A stretch of 16,952 nucleotides of DNA from Oscillospiraceae bacterium (GTDB lineage Bacteria > Bacillota > Clostridia > Oscillospirales > Ruminococcaceae): assembly GCA_016295145.1 (NCBI GenBank), contig JAEDLR010000045.1, forward strand, positions 1 through 16,952, written 5' to 3'. The notes under the pieces are model-generated. The model did not search any database, was not told the DNA's origin, and saw only the letters and a list, made by a program, of their open reading frames with translations. How positions within the stretch are numbered: the first letter of the stretch is position 1; each line of letters starts with the position of its first letter. Both the position numbers and the translations under genes were made by a program. This document shows, piece after piece, positions 5,621 through 12,928 of the stretch.

Positions 5621-5656
5621 ACCGTCCCTGTGGGGTTTGCCGCAGGGACGGTTTTT
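5621..5656 (+). terminator. Terminator between convergent radC and ispE
   Basis: ACCGTCCCTG (5621-5630) pairs perfectly with CAGGGACGGT (5643-5652), followed by T-run 5652-5656. On the minus strand the stem is followed by ATCTTATTTT, so weak bidirectional use for the ispE operon is possible. Confidence 0.88.
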
Positions 5657-5679
5657 GTATCCGATTGCAGTGGGATATG

Positions 5680-6558
5680 TTATGATGCGATATGCACAGT
5701 TATGCCCTGTGCCCTTGTATGCGCGATGCAGGCAAGGGGCAGACCTGCCTTTTGCAGCGCAGTAACGCAATTTTGGGCAGATGTCATATTCGCCATGCCA
5801 CAAAATACCGCTGCACCGCTGCCCGAAAGCACGGGATTTGCTCCATATTCGCGCATGATTTGGCGTATGGTGCGGATTTCCGCGTTTTCCGCAACGGCAT
5901 CAAACGCATTGCCGCAGGCATCAAACAGAGCATTTGCATCGCCGTAAAGGTTCTGCATCACAGCATCGGTATAGGTTGGCAGCGGCTGTTGCAAAGCATC
6001 GATCTGACGGTATGCAGTAGGGGTAGAGATGCCCTCAGTGCCCTTTGCCACCACCAAAATGCGCTCCGGCGCGGGGGCAAGGGGTGTTAATATATCGCCA
6101 ATGCCCTCGGCGAGAACTGTGCCGCCTACCAAGAAAAACGGTATATCTGCGCCTAGCGATGCGGCAATGCTGTGGAGCCTTTCATTGCTGACGGGGAGCC
6201 CCAGTATTCTGCGGATACCGAGTAGTGCTGCGGCGCAATCGGCGCTGCCGCCGCCCATGCCCGCCTGTGAGGGGATTTGTTTTTGCAGGTGTATCTTCAC
6301 GCCGCAGGGATGTGCACCCAACAGCGCAATGGCAGCCTTAGTCACGAGATTGCGCCCATCGCAGGGGATGTCGTCTGTATCGCAGGTGAGGAGAAACGGC
6401 GTGTTCTCGTCTGTTTTCGTGATAATCAGCGTATCACACAACGAAATGGTCTGAAACACGCTGCGCAGGGTATGATATCCGTCCGGGCGTCTGCCTGTAA
6501 TATCCAATGAGAGATTGACTTTGGCAGGCACCTGTAAAATCAGCGTATTTTCGTTCAT
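5680..6558 (-). CDS. ispE: 4-diphosphocytidyl-2-C-methyl-D-erythritol kinase
   Basis: IspE phosphorylates the 2-hydroxyl of CDP-ME in the non-mevalonate (MEP) isoprenoid pathway, in the cytoplasm. The 292 residues match the family length. The GHMP-kinase signatures are all there: PAKVNLSLDITGRRPDGYH (11-29), the ATP-binding loop PSQAGMGGGSAD (96-107), SLGADIPFFL in the middle, and the third motif VLSGSGAAVFC near the C-terminus. Its ATG overlaps the stop of the aminotransferase gene by 4 bases (ATGA), with AGGAG upstream inside that gene, so it is translated as the last cistron of the trmB operon. No other MEP genes are in view. Confidence 0.95.
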   Translation of the reverse strand: MNENTLILQVPAKVNLSLDITGRRPDGYHTLRSVFQTISLCDTLIITKTDENTPFLLTCDTDDIPCDGRNLVTKAAIALLGAHPCGVKIHLQKQIPSQAGMGGGSADCAAALLGIRRILGLPVSNERLHSIAASLGADIPFFLVGGTVLAEGIGDILTPLAPAPERILVVAKGTEGISTPTAYRQIDALQQPLPTYTDAVMQNLYGDANALFDACGNAFDAVAENAEIRTIRQIMREYGANPVLSGSGAAVFCGMANMTSAQNCVTALQKAGLPLACIAHTRAQGITVHIAS

Positions 6559-7748
6559 TTTGCGGTGTTCTCCTGTGTGTGCCGTTTGATGAATCGCTCC
6601 ATGCGGTCGGCAGCCTCAGAAAGGTGCTTGAGCGAGTAGGCATATGAGATTCGGACATGGTTTTTGCCGCTATCACCGAATGCCCCACCCGGTACCACAG
6701 CGACCTTTTCCTCATACAGAAGATGTTCACAGAAAGTTTCGTCATCCATGCCGGTAGATGCAATACATGGGAACAGATAAAACGCACCCGCAGGCGGAAA
6801 ACAAGTCAGACCCATTTCGGAGAATCGCTTGAGCATATAACGGCGGCGGTGGTCGTATTCCTCAACCATGCGTGTGACCTCGTCATCGCAGTGTGTCAGC
6901 GCCTCCAGTGCCGCACGCTGGCTGACCATCGGGGCACACATAATGCCATACTGGTGAATTTTCAGTGCCTGCTGGATGACCGGTTCAGGGCCTGCCATCC
7001 AACCAAGACGCCAGCCAGTCATGGCAAAGGCCTTGGAAAAACCGTTGACAACGATGGTGCGCTCGTGCATACCCTCCAGTGTGGCAATGGAGCAGTGCTT
7101 TGTACCATAGGTTAGCTCGGAGTAGATCTCGTCGGAAAGCACCATCATATTGGTTTTGCGGATCAGTTCCACCAGTGGCAGATAGTCCTCCTTGGTCATA
7201 ATCGCACCTGTTGGATTATTCGGGTAAGAGAGTACCAGCAGCTTCGCTTTGGGATGCGCTTTCAGTGCCGCCTGTAAGGTATCAGCAGTCAGGCGGAATG
7301 CATCTTCGTGACGGGTTGGTAATTCGACCGGTACGGCACTGGCCATGGTAACCAACGGTGCGTAGCAGACAAAGCAGGGTTCGGTAATCAGCACCTCATC
7401 GCCGGGATCCAGCAGCGACCGGAAGGTCAGGTCAACGGCTTCAGAGCCGCCTACCGTAATGAACAGTTCATGTGCCGGGTCATAGCTGAGATTGTGGCGG
7501 CGCTGCATGAACTGTGCGACCGCTTCACGCAGTTGCATCAGACCGCTGTTTGCACCGTATACAATGGCTTGACGCTCAAGGGTATTGATGGCAGCGGAAC
7601 GGATTGCCCACGGGGTACGGAAATCCGGCTCGCCCACGCCCAGAGAAATGACGCCCTCCATGGTTTCCGCCAGATCAAAATAGCGGCGAATGCGCGAGGG
7701 GGAAATTGCCTGCGCACGTTTGGAAAGAATCTGGTCGTAAGCGATCAC
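6555..7748 (-). CDS. Class I/II PLP aminotransferase (AlaT/AspC-like)
   Basis: A 397-residue fold-type I aminotransferase (COG0436). Visible are the N-terminal ISLGVGEPDFRTP (34-46), VGGSEAVD (99-106) for phosphate binding, SYPNNPTGA (174-182) with N178, SDEIYSELTY with D206 and Y209, and the PLP Schiff-base lysine K239 in NGFSKAFAMTGWRLGW. Substrate cannot be read from sequence. It starts with GTG, overlapping the Lrp-type regulator's TGA by 4 bases and preceded by AAAGGAG. An Lrp/AsnC regulator directly upstream recalls Bacillus subtilis alaR-alaT (yugG-yugH), which makes alanine transamination the leading guess. Aspartate or N-acetyl-diaminopimelate aminotransferases of the same group remain possible. 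Confidence 0.9.
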   Translation of the reverse strand: MIAYDQILSKRAQAISPSRIRRYFDLAETMEGVISLGVGEPDFRTPWAIRSAAINTLERQAIVYGANSGLMQLREAVAQFMQRRHNLSYDPAHELFITVGGSEAVDLTFRSLLDPGDEVLITEPCFVCYAPLVTMASAVPVELPTRHEDAFRLTADTLQAALKAHPKAKLLVLSYPNNPTGAIMTKEDYLPLVELIRKTNMMVLSDEIYSELTYGTKHCSIATLEGMHERTIVVNGFSKAFAMTGWRLGWMAGPEPVIQQALKIHQYGIMCAPMVSQRAALEALTHCDDEVTRMVEEYDHRRRYMLKRFSEMGLTCFPPAGAFYLFPCIASTGMDDETFCEHLLYEEKVAVVPGGAFGDSGKNHVRISYAYSLKHLSEAADRMERFIKRHTQENTAK

Positions 7749-8221
7749 GAAACAACGCTCCTTTCGTCATGTGGTTCCTCCATGATGAGAATGCCCTTCT
7801 CCTTGTAGCGCTTGAGTACGAAATGCGTTGCAGTAGAGAGCACACCGTCCAGTGTGGAAAGACGCTGTGCTACAAATGCGGCAATATCACGCAGATTGGT
7901 ACCGCGTACGGTCAAACCGAGATCATAGCCGCCCGACATCAGCGTGACGGACTCCACCTCAGGATAGGTGGTAATGATGCGTGCGATCTCCTCAAAGCCG
8001 CAATCGGGCTTGGGGGTGACCTTCAACTCAATGTATGCGCTCACCATATTATTGTCAGCCAGCTCATCATCAACGATCACGCTATAGCCGCGAATGATGC
8101 CGTCATGCTCCATTTTTGCAATCTTTTCTGCGACCTCTTCCTCCGTACGACCTGTCATTGCGGCAAGCTCCCCGTTGGAAAGTCTTGCGTTCTGCTTCAA
8201 AAGTGTTAAGATTTCTTTCAT
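7745..8221 (-). CDS. Lrp/AsnC-family transcriptional regulator
   Basis: A 158-residue regulator with an N-terminal winged helix-turn-helix (MKEILTLLKQNARLSNGELA, then RTEEEVAEKIAKMEHDGIIRGY) and a C-terminal RAM (ligand-sensing) domain with AYIELKVTPKPDCGFEEIA and VTLMSGGYDLGLTVRG. I chose the ATG at 8221 because GAGAGGTG precedes it at good distance. A longer in-frame TTG start at 8248 overlapping the pyrC stop is less likely. The regulator is 23 bases after pyrC and overlaps the aminotransferase start (GTGA). Lrp proteins sense amino acids; the neighbour suggests the product or substrate of the aminotransferase as effector, by inference. Confidence 0.9.
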   Translation of the reverse strand: MKEILTLLKQNARLSNGELAAMTGRTEEEVAEKIAKMEHDGIIRGYSVIVDDELADNNMVSAYIELKVTPKPDCGFEEIARIITTYPEVESVTLMSGGYDLGLTVRGTNLRDIAAFVAQRLSTLDGVLSTATHFVLKRYKEKGILIMEEPHDERSVVS

Positions 8222-8244
8222 GATAATAGCACCTCTCGTATGAT

Positions 8245-9531
8245 TCAAAGATAAGCGGCAAAGCGGTCGTCCGCATAACGGATCACGCCGCCAACAATGG
8301 TAATCTGATTTTTGCCCTTGAGCGTCATGCCCTGAAAGGCGGTGTTATGGGATTTGGAATGCAGCTTTGTAGGGTCAACCACCCATTCCTTTTCGGTATC
8401 AACCAGAATGAGGTCGGCGTCTGCGCCCTCTGCAATGCCCGCAGCAGGCAGATGCAGAATGCTCCGTGGGCGGTTATACATCATGGCAACAATACGCTGC
8501 AGGCTGACCAACCCCGTGTGATACAGTGCCGTAAGCGTGGCAGCCAAAGAGGTTTCCAGGCCCACAACGCCGTTGGGCGCCTTTATAAAATCTGCCTTTT
8601 CGTGTGGTGCATGGGGCGCGTGATCGGTGATGATGCAATCCACGGTACCATCCAGAATGCCCTCAATCATCGCTTTGACATCATCGGCAGTGCGCAGCGG
8701 CGGATTCATGCGATAGTTGGCGTCGCGGCTGAGGAGTTTTTCATCGGTGAGCATGAAGTAGTGGGGGGCGGTTTCGCAGGTGACTGCAACACCCTCAGCC
8801 TTTGCCCTACGAATGGCGTCCATGCTGCCTCTTGTGCTGACATGGCAGATATGGATGGGTACATGGTTTTTCTTTGCCAGCGCGATCTCTCTTGCGGTAA
8901 TGCTGTCCTCAGAGGTTCTGTCCATACCCTTTACGCCCAGACGCACCGAGATCTCACCCTGATTGATGATACCGCCGTTGATGATATTCAGGTCCTCGCA
9001 GTGTGATACCACCGGAATGCCGCGCTCCGCCGCCTGTATCATAGCCTGCTCCATCAGTGCGGTATCGGCAACGGGTTTGCCATCATCCGAAAGGGCGGTT
9101 ACGCCTGCTGTCTGCAACGCATCATAATCTGCCAGTGCCTTGCCCTGCATATTTTGCGTCAGGCAACCTGTCTGATACACATGAATGCCGCAATGCGCGG
9201 CGCGGGAGAGAAATTCCCTGACGGTATCGGCATTGTCCATAGGCGGGGCAGTGTTCGGCATACACAATACGCCCGTTACGCCACCTGCCAGTGCTGCAGC
9301 AGTGCCGCTTTGCAGATCCTCTTTGTGGGTCTGACCAGGGTCACGAAAATGCACATGCATATCAAACAGACCGGGCATAGCGGTCAGACCGGTGCCATCT
9401 ATTTCGATATCGGCGGTTGCCGCAATGGCAGTACCGATGGCGGCAATTCTGCCCTCTTGCATGAAAATATCGCAGATGCCGTCACGGTTTGCATCTACGG
9501 CGCGCACATTGCGAATACAGAGAGAACGCAT
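8245..9531 (-). CDS. pyrC: Dihydroorotase (class I)
   Basis: This enzyme catalyses reversible cyclisation of carbamoyl-aspartate to dihydroorotate in de novo pyrimidine synthesis. The 428 residues suit class I bacterial dihydroorotases (COG0044). Metal ligands are seen in DMHVHFRDPGQTHKED (H59, H61), the bridging aspartate in ALSDDGKPV (149/150), H177 in VVSHCED, H230 in HICHVSTRG and the catalytic aspartate D303 in ITDHAPHAPHEK. The ATG follows AAAGGAGT with normal spacing. No other pyr gene and no PyrR-type attenuator is seen nearby, so expression probably follows the trmB promoter. Confidence 0.94.
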   Translation of the reverse strand: MRSLCIRNVRAVDANRDGICDIFMQEGRIAAIGTAIAATADIEIDGTGLTAMPGLFDMHVHFRDPGQTHKEDLQSGTAAALAGGVTGVLCMPNTAPPMDNADTVREFLSRAAHCGIHVYQTGCLTQNMQGKALADYDALQTAGVTALSDDGKPVADTALMEQAMIQAAERGIPVVSHCEDLNIINGGIINQGEISVRLGVKGMDRTSEDSITAREIALAKKNHVPIHICHVSTRGSMDAIRRAKAEGVAVTCETAPHYFMLTDEKLLSRDANYRMNPPLRTADDVKAMIEGILDGTVDCIITDHAPHAPHEKADFIKAPNGVVGLETSLAATLTALYHTGLVSLQRIVAMMYNRPRSILHLPAAGIAEGADADLILVDTEKEWVVDPTKLHSKSHNTAFQGMTLKGKNQITIVGGVIRYADDRFAAYL

Positions 9532-9549
9532 GGCAGTTACTCCTTTTGT

Positions 9550-9765
9550 TTATTTTGGTTTCTTGCGGGAAAGGCTCTCCTTGACTTTGCGGAAGGCGTA
9601 GGTTTTCAGTTGTGCTTTCAGCGTTTTGACCGCCCGTTTGCCCACCTGCTTTGTCACTTCGGCGCACAGAGAAGCCTGCTCGTCCTTTGCATCATTTTGC
9701 AGCGTACCATAGCCAAAGCTGATGAACTGCCGCTTTTTCGGTGATTGAAACATCCACTGGGGCAT
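9550..9765 (-). CDS. Small basic protein of unknown function
   Basis: A 71-residue Lys/Arg-rich protein lying between trmB and pyrC. It has a good ribosome binding site (GGGAGGG, 6 bases before the ATG), an 18-base gap to pyrC and a 20-base gap to trmB. Sequence features are MPQWMFQSPKKRQFISFGYG at the N-terminus and a helix-forming basic C-terminal half ending SLSRKKPK. It has no signal peptide or membrane helix. I do not recognise the family. Its position and start signal support a real gene. Confidence 0.6.
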   Translation of the reverse strand: MPQWMFQSPKKRQFISFGYGTLQNDAKDEQASLCAEVTKQVGKRAVKTLKAQLKTYAFRKVKESLSRKKPK

Positions 9766-9785
9766 GGCTGACCCTCCCTTGTGAT

Positions 9786-10466
9786 TTACTTCTGTGATGC
9801 CTGTGGTTCAGTTTTGGGCGGGACGGCAATCAGGAATTTGATGGTTTTGCCTTCTGCCGAAAACATATTCTCATGCTCGGTGCGGATATTATCCGAAGGC
9901 TCGTCTGCGTGCAGATCTTCGGTTCGATAAAGGATCTGCCAGCCGCACTCCTCAAAATACTGTACCGATTCATGAAACAGGTCATCATCATCGGTTTTGA
10001 AATGCAGCTCACCGTGCAGGATCGCCTGATACTGCACAAGCTGTCTGGGATGTGTCAGACGGCGTTTTTTATGGCTGGGCTTGGGCCACGGATTGCAGAA
10101 ATTGATGTAGATACGGTCCACGCCATCTTCCGGTGCAAGCACCCCGGAAATGCGTTCAATATTCAATATGGCAAGACGAATGTTGTCGATTTCTCTGCCT
10201 GCTTCCGCAAAAGCCGCTTCTGTTTTGCGCTTTGCCATGCCAAGCATCTCATTTTTGATATCCAGTGCAAGATAGTTGTTTTCGGGGCAGCGTACTGCTG
10301 CCTGCGATACCCATCCGCCCTTACCGCAGCCAAGTTCTACATAAAAGGGCTGTTGGGGCCGGGAAAACTGCGCTCGCCACTGTCCGCGCAGTGCAAAGGC
10401 ATCATTCATACAGAATTCTGCTGCTTCCAGCTCGGGCTTTGCCCACGGTTTGTGTCGGATTCTCAT
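9786..10466 (-). CDS. trmB: tRNA (guanine-N7-)-methyltransferase
   Basis: TrmB methylates G46 of tRNA using S-adenosylmethionine. The 226 residues contain the SAM motif VELGCGKGGW (43-52), ALDIKNEM (67-74), the family signature NFCNPWPKPSHKKRRL (122-137), and the late TRTEH-like IRTEHENMF. The start ATG has AAGGAG 9 bases upstream. It is the first gene of the minus-strand operon, with a promoter at 10509-10537. Confidence 0.94.
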   Translation of the reverse strand: MRIRHKPWAKPELEAAEFCMNDAFALRGQWRAQFSRPQQPFYVELGCGKGGWVSQAAVRCPENNYLALDIKNEMLGMAKRKTEAAFAEAGREIDNIRLAILNIERISGVLAPEDGVDRIYINFCNPWPKPSHKKRRLTHPRQLVQYQAILHGELHFKTDDDDLFHESVQYFEECGWQILYRTEDLHADEPSDNIRTEHENMFSAEGKTIKFLIAVPPKTEPQASQK

Positions 10467-10508
10467 AGTGTATGCTCCTTATTCTGAGAAAATTTTTGTT
10501 TTCCTACT

Positions 10509-10537
10509 ATTATAGCACATTCCAGCGAAAAAAGCAA
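10509..10537 (-). promoter_or_regulatory. Promoter of the trmB-pyrC-ispE operon
   Basis: Read on the minus strand: TTGCTT (10537-10532), 17-base spacer, exact TATAAT (10514-10509). The predicted start is near 10502, about 35 bases before trmB. Confidence 0.72.
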
Positions 10538-10538
10538 C

Positions 10539-10567
10539 TTGACATTTTGCAAGATCTGCCATATAAT
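10539..10567 (+). promoter_or_regulatory. Perfect consensus promoter of the esterase-GH51 operon
   Basis: TTGACA (10539-10544) and TATAAT (10562-10567) are exact consensus with a 17-base spacer. The -35 box is one base away from that of the divergent trmB promoter. Confidence 0.85.
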
Positions 10568-10616
10568 GTAGGGGGATACATTTTACATATGTTTTGCAAC
10601 TAAAGGAGAATGAATC

Positions 10617-11444
10617 ATGGCCAGTATTGTGATCACACCCCCATATGCAAAGGCAGGATTGCAGCCCCCGGAGCAGCCTGCCACACTTTCCCCTGTGTAC
10701 ATTGCATTTTCGGAAGAAAACGGAAAGAAACGCCGCCCTGCAGTGATTATCTGTCCCGGAGGCGGCTACGATTATTGCTCTGAGCGCGAAGCATTGCCTG
10801 TGGCATATCGCTTTGCAGGATATGGCGTGCAGGCATTTGTGCTGCAATACAGCACCTATCGCAAACCGTTTCCAATGGCGCTGCTGGAGCTTGCCGCGGC
10901 GGTTGATTATGTGCGTGCGCATTCCGCCGAGCTGGAAGTAGACCCCGATCGCATAGCAGTTTGCGGATTTTCAGCAGGCGGTCATCTTGCGGCAAGTCTT
11001 GCCGTACATTGGAACCATGCATGGCTGAAAGAAATTCTGGGCGATGGAGCAGCCTACCGTCCCAATGCGCAGATTCTCTGCTACCCCGTTCTCACAGCAG
11101 GGGCATACACCCATCAGGGCTCCATTGAGAATCTCATCGGTACCGCTCCCACAGAGGAGCAGCGCGCTATGGTGGCACTAGAGCAGCAGATTGATGGTGA
11201 TACGCCTCCTGCTTTCTTGTGGCATACCAGTGATGACGGCTGTGTTTCCGTGCGCAACAGTCTGGATTACATGAACGGTCTTGCCTTGCAGGGGATCCTC
11301 TTTGAAGCACATATTTACCCGATGGGTGGTCATGGGCTTTCCCTTTCGGATGAAACGACCATGTCCGGCCCGTGGCACGATAACCCTGCCTGTGCGCCGT
11401 GGTTCGATTCCTGCATTGCGTGGATCCGCCGCGGATACCAATAA
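10617..11444 (+). CDS. Alpha/beta hydrolase, carbohydrate-esterase-like
   Basis: A 275-residue cytoplasmic serine hydrolase of the Aes/BD-FAE type (acetylxylan or feruloyl esterase relatives). The oxyanion loop is ICPGGGYDYCS (45-55), the nucleophile elbow CGFSAGGH gives S119, the acid is D206 or D207 in HTSDDGCV, and the histidine is H239 in PMGGHGLS. There is no signal peptide, so it acts on imported substrate. The ATG follows AAAGGAG. It leads an operon with a GH51 arabinofuranosidase 17 bases downstream. Removing acetyl or feruloyl groups from arabinose-containing oligosaccharides is the natural reading; the acyl group is not determined by sequence. Confidence 0.87.
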   Translation: MASIVITPPYAKAGLQPPEQPATLSPVYIAFSEENGKKRRPAVIICPGGGYDYCSEREALPVAYRFAGYGVQAFVLQYSTYRKPFPMALLELAAAVDYVRAHSAELEVDPDRIAVCGFSAGGHLAASLAVHWNHAWLKEILGDGAAYRPNAQILCYPVLTAGAYTHQGSIENLIGTAPTEEQRAMVALEQQIDGDTPPAFLWHTSDDGCVSVRNSLDYMNGLALQGILFEAHIYPMGGHGLSLSDETTMSGPWHDNPACAPWFDSCIAWIRRGYQ

Positions 11445-11461
11445 AAACGAAGGAGCATATC

Positions 11462-12928
11462 ATGATCAACCTGAACATTACCGCAGCGGCGGAAGAACAC
11501 ATTGTGCCTGCTGCGCAGTACGGTCATTTTGCGGAGCATCTCGGCAGATGCATTTATGACGGTTTCTGGGCAGAGGAGGGCTGCACCAAACGCTCCCCCG
11601 AAGGGTATCGCACCGATGTACTAGAAGCAATGCAGAAGCTGCATATTCCTGTGCTGCGCTGGCCGGGCGGCTGTTTTGCCGATGATTATCATTGGCGCGA
11701 TGGCATTGGTGCACCCCAACAACGCAAACGTCGCCTGAATGCCACATGGGGGTGGGTGGCTGAGAACAACCGCTTTGGCACCCACGAATTTTTCCGCCTG
11801 TGTGCGCTGTTGGGCTGTGACGCATATCTGGCAGCCAATATGGGCAGCGGCACGGTGCAGGAGATGGCCGAGTGGATAGAGTATGTGACATCTGACTTCG
11901 ATACCGATGTTGTCCGTGAGCGCCGGGCAAACGGCAGAGAATCCGCTTGGAAGCTGCCCTATCTGGGCATCGGCAATGAAGTTTGGGGCGGCGGCGGCTT
12001 CATGACGGCGGACCACTATTCCGATCTGTATCGCAACTGGCAGCATTTTGCAAGGAATTTCAACGACATGGACCGCCCCATGATGAAAATTGCGTGCGGC
12101 CCCAACGCCGGCGATTATCACTGGACAGAGCGCATCATGGCAAGAGTGGATGCCGGGATGATGCAGGGGTTGAGTCTGCACTACTATACCGTGCCAACTG
12201 GCAACTGGGATCACAAGGGCGATGCGGTGGAGTTTACTGAGGAAGAATATTTGCAAACCATACGCAGCGCACTGTTTATGGAAGAACTCATCACCAGGCA
12301 CAGCGAGATCATGGACAAGTACGACCCCGAAAAAAAGGTCGCGCTGATTGTGGACGAATGGGGTACATGGTATGATGTCACAGAGGGGACACCCGAGGCA
12401 TTTCTTTATCAGCAGAATACCATGCGTGATGCAGTGGTTGCCGCCTGCACACTGCATATTTTCCACCGCCATACCGATCGCGTGAAGATGGCAAATCTGG
12501 CGCAGACCGTGAACGTGCTGCAGGCATTGATTCTCACCGAGGGCGACCGTATGGTCTGCACGCCCACCTATCATGTATTTGATCTGTTCCAGCCGCATAA
12601 AGATGCCCTTTTGCTGGATCTTGCAGGTGAAGTGCCCGTTGTGGATGGCCTGCCTGCCGTATCGGTGATTGCCACCAAGAAAAATGACAGCGTGTGTGTT
12701 AGTATGTGCAATCCTACGCTGACGGATCATGCCGTCACATTGGATATTGGAACAGTTGCTGCAGCGGTGCAGTCCGCGCAGATCTTAACAGGCGATTGTC
12801 ACGCCTGCAATACCTTTGATGCGCCCGAGGCTGTGGTTCCGGTTGCTTTTACCGATTATTCTGTAGCAGAGGGCAAGCTGACCGTTTCGTTGCCAGCCTG
12901 CTCTGTGGCGGTATTGATACTGCAATGA
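11462..12928 (+). CDS. GH51 alpha-L-arabinofuranosidase
   Basis: A 488-residue intracellular glycoside hydrolase of family 51 (clan GH-A), the usual length. Family landmarks are the N-terminal GHFAEHLGRCIYDGFW (21-36), VLRWPGGCFADDYHW (64-78), the acid/base glutamate E173 in GIGNEVWGGGG, SLHYYTVP (238-245) and the nucleophile E299 in VDEWGTWYD. It releases non-reducing alpha-L-arabinofuranosyl units from arabinan or arabinoxylan oligosaccharides. I chose the ATG at 11462, which has AAGGAG eight bases before it. The in-frame ATG at 11399 lies inside the esterase gene and adds residues unrelated to the family. Its stop overlaps the next gene's start (ATGA). No araA/B/D or transporter genes are in view. 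Confidence 0.95.
   Translation: MINLNITAAAEEHIVPAAQYGHFAEHLGRCIYDGFWAEEGCTKRSPEGYRTDVLEAMQKLHIPVLRWPGGCFADDYHWRDGIGAPQQRKRRLNATWGWVAENNRFGTHEFFRLCALLGCDAYLAANMGSGTVQEMAEWIEYVTSDFDTDVVRERRANGRESAWKLPYLGIGNEVWGGGGFMTADHYSDLYRNWQHFARNFNDMDRPMMKIACGPNAGDYHWTERIMARVDAGMMQGLSLHYYTVPTGNWDHKGDAVEFTEEEYLQTIRSALFMEELITRHSEIMDKYDPEKKVALIVDEWGTWYDVTEGTPEAFLYQQNTMRDAVVAACTLHIFHRHTDRVKMANLAQTVNVLQALILTEGDRMVCTPTYHVFDLFQPHKDALLLDLAGEVPVVDGLPAVSVIATKKNDSVCVSMCNPTLTDHAVTLDIGTVAAAVQSAQILTGDCHACNTFDAPEAVVPVAFTDYSVAEGKLTVSLPACSVAVLILQ

Noticed and set aside
5621..5656. Single dedicated terminator for ispE on the minus strand
   Set aside because: The hairpin has its good T-tract on the + strand; on the minus strand the tail is ATCTTATTTT, so only weak bidirectional use is suggested.
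8347..9006. 219-codon + strand frame inside pyrC
   Set aside because: Antisense to all dihydroorotase metal motifs; composition typical of a shadow frame.
11621..12730. Long open frame (369 codons) on the minus strand opposite GH51
   Set aside because: The + strand frame carries complete GH51 catalytic motifs; the opposite frame has no recognisable domain and reads as a codon-bias shadow.
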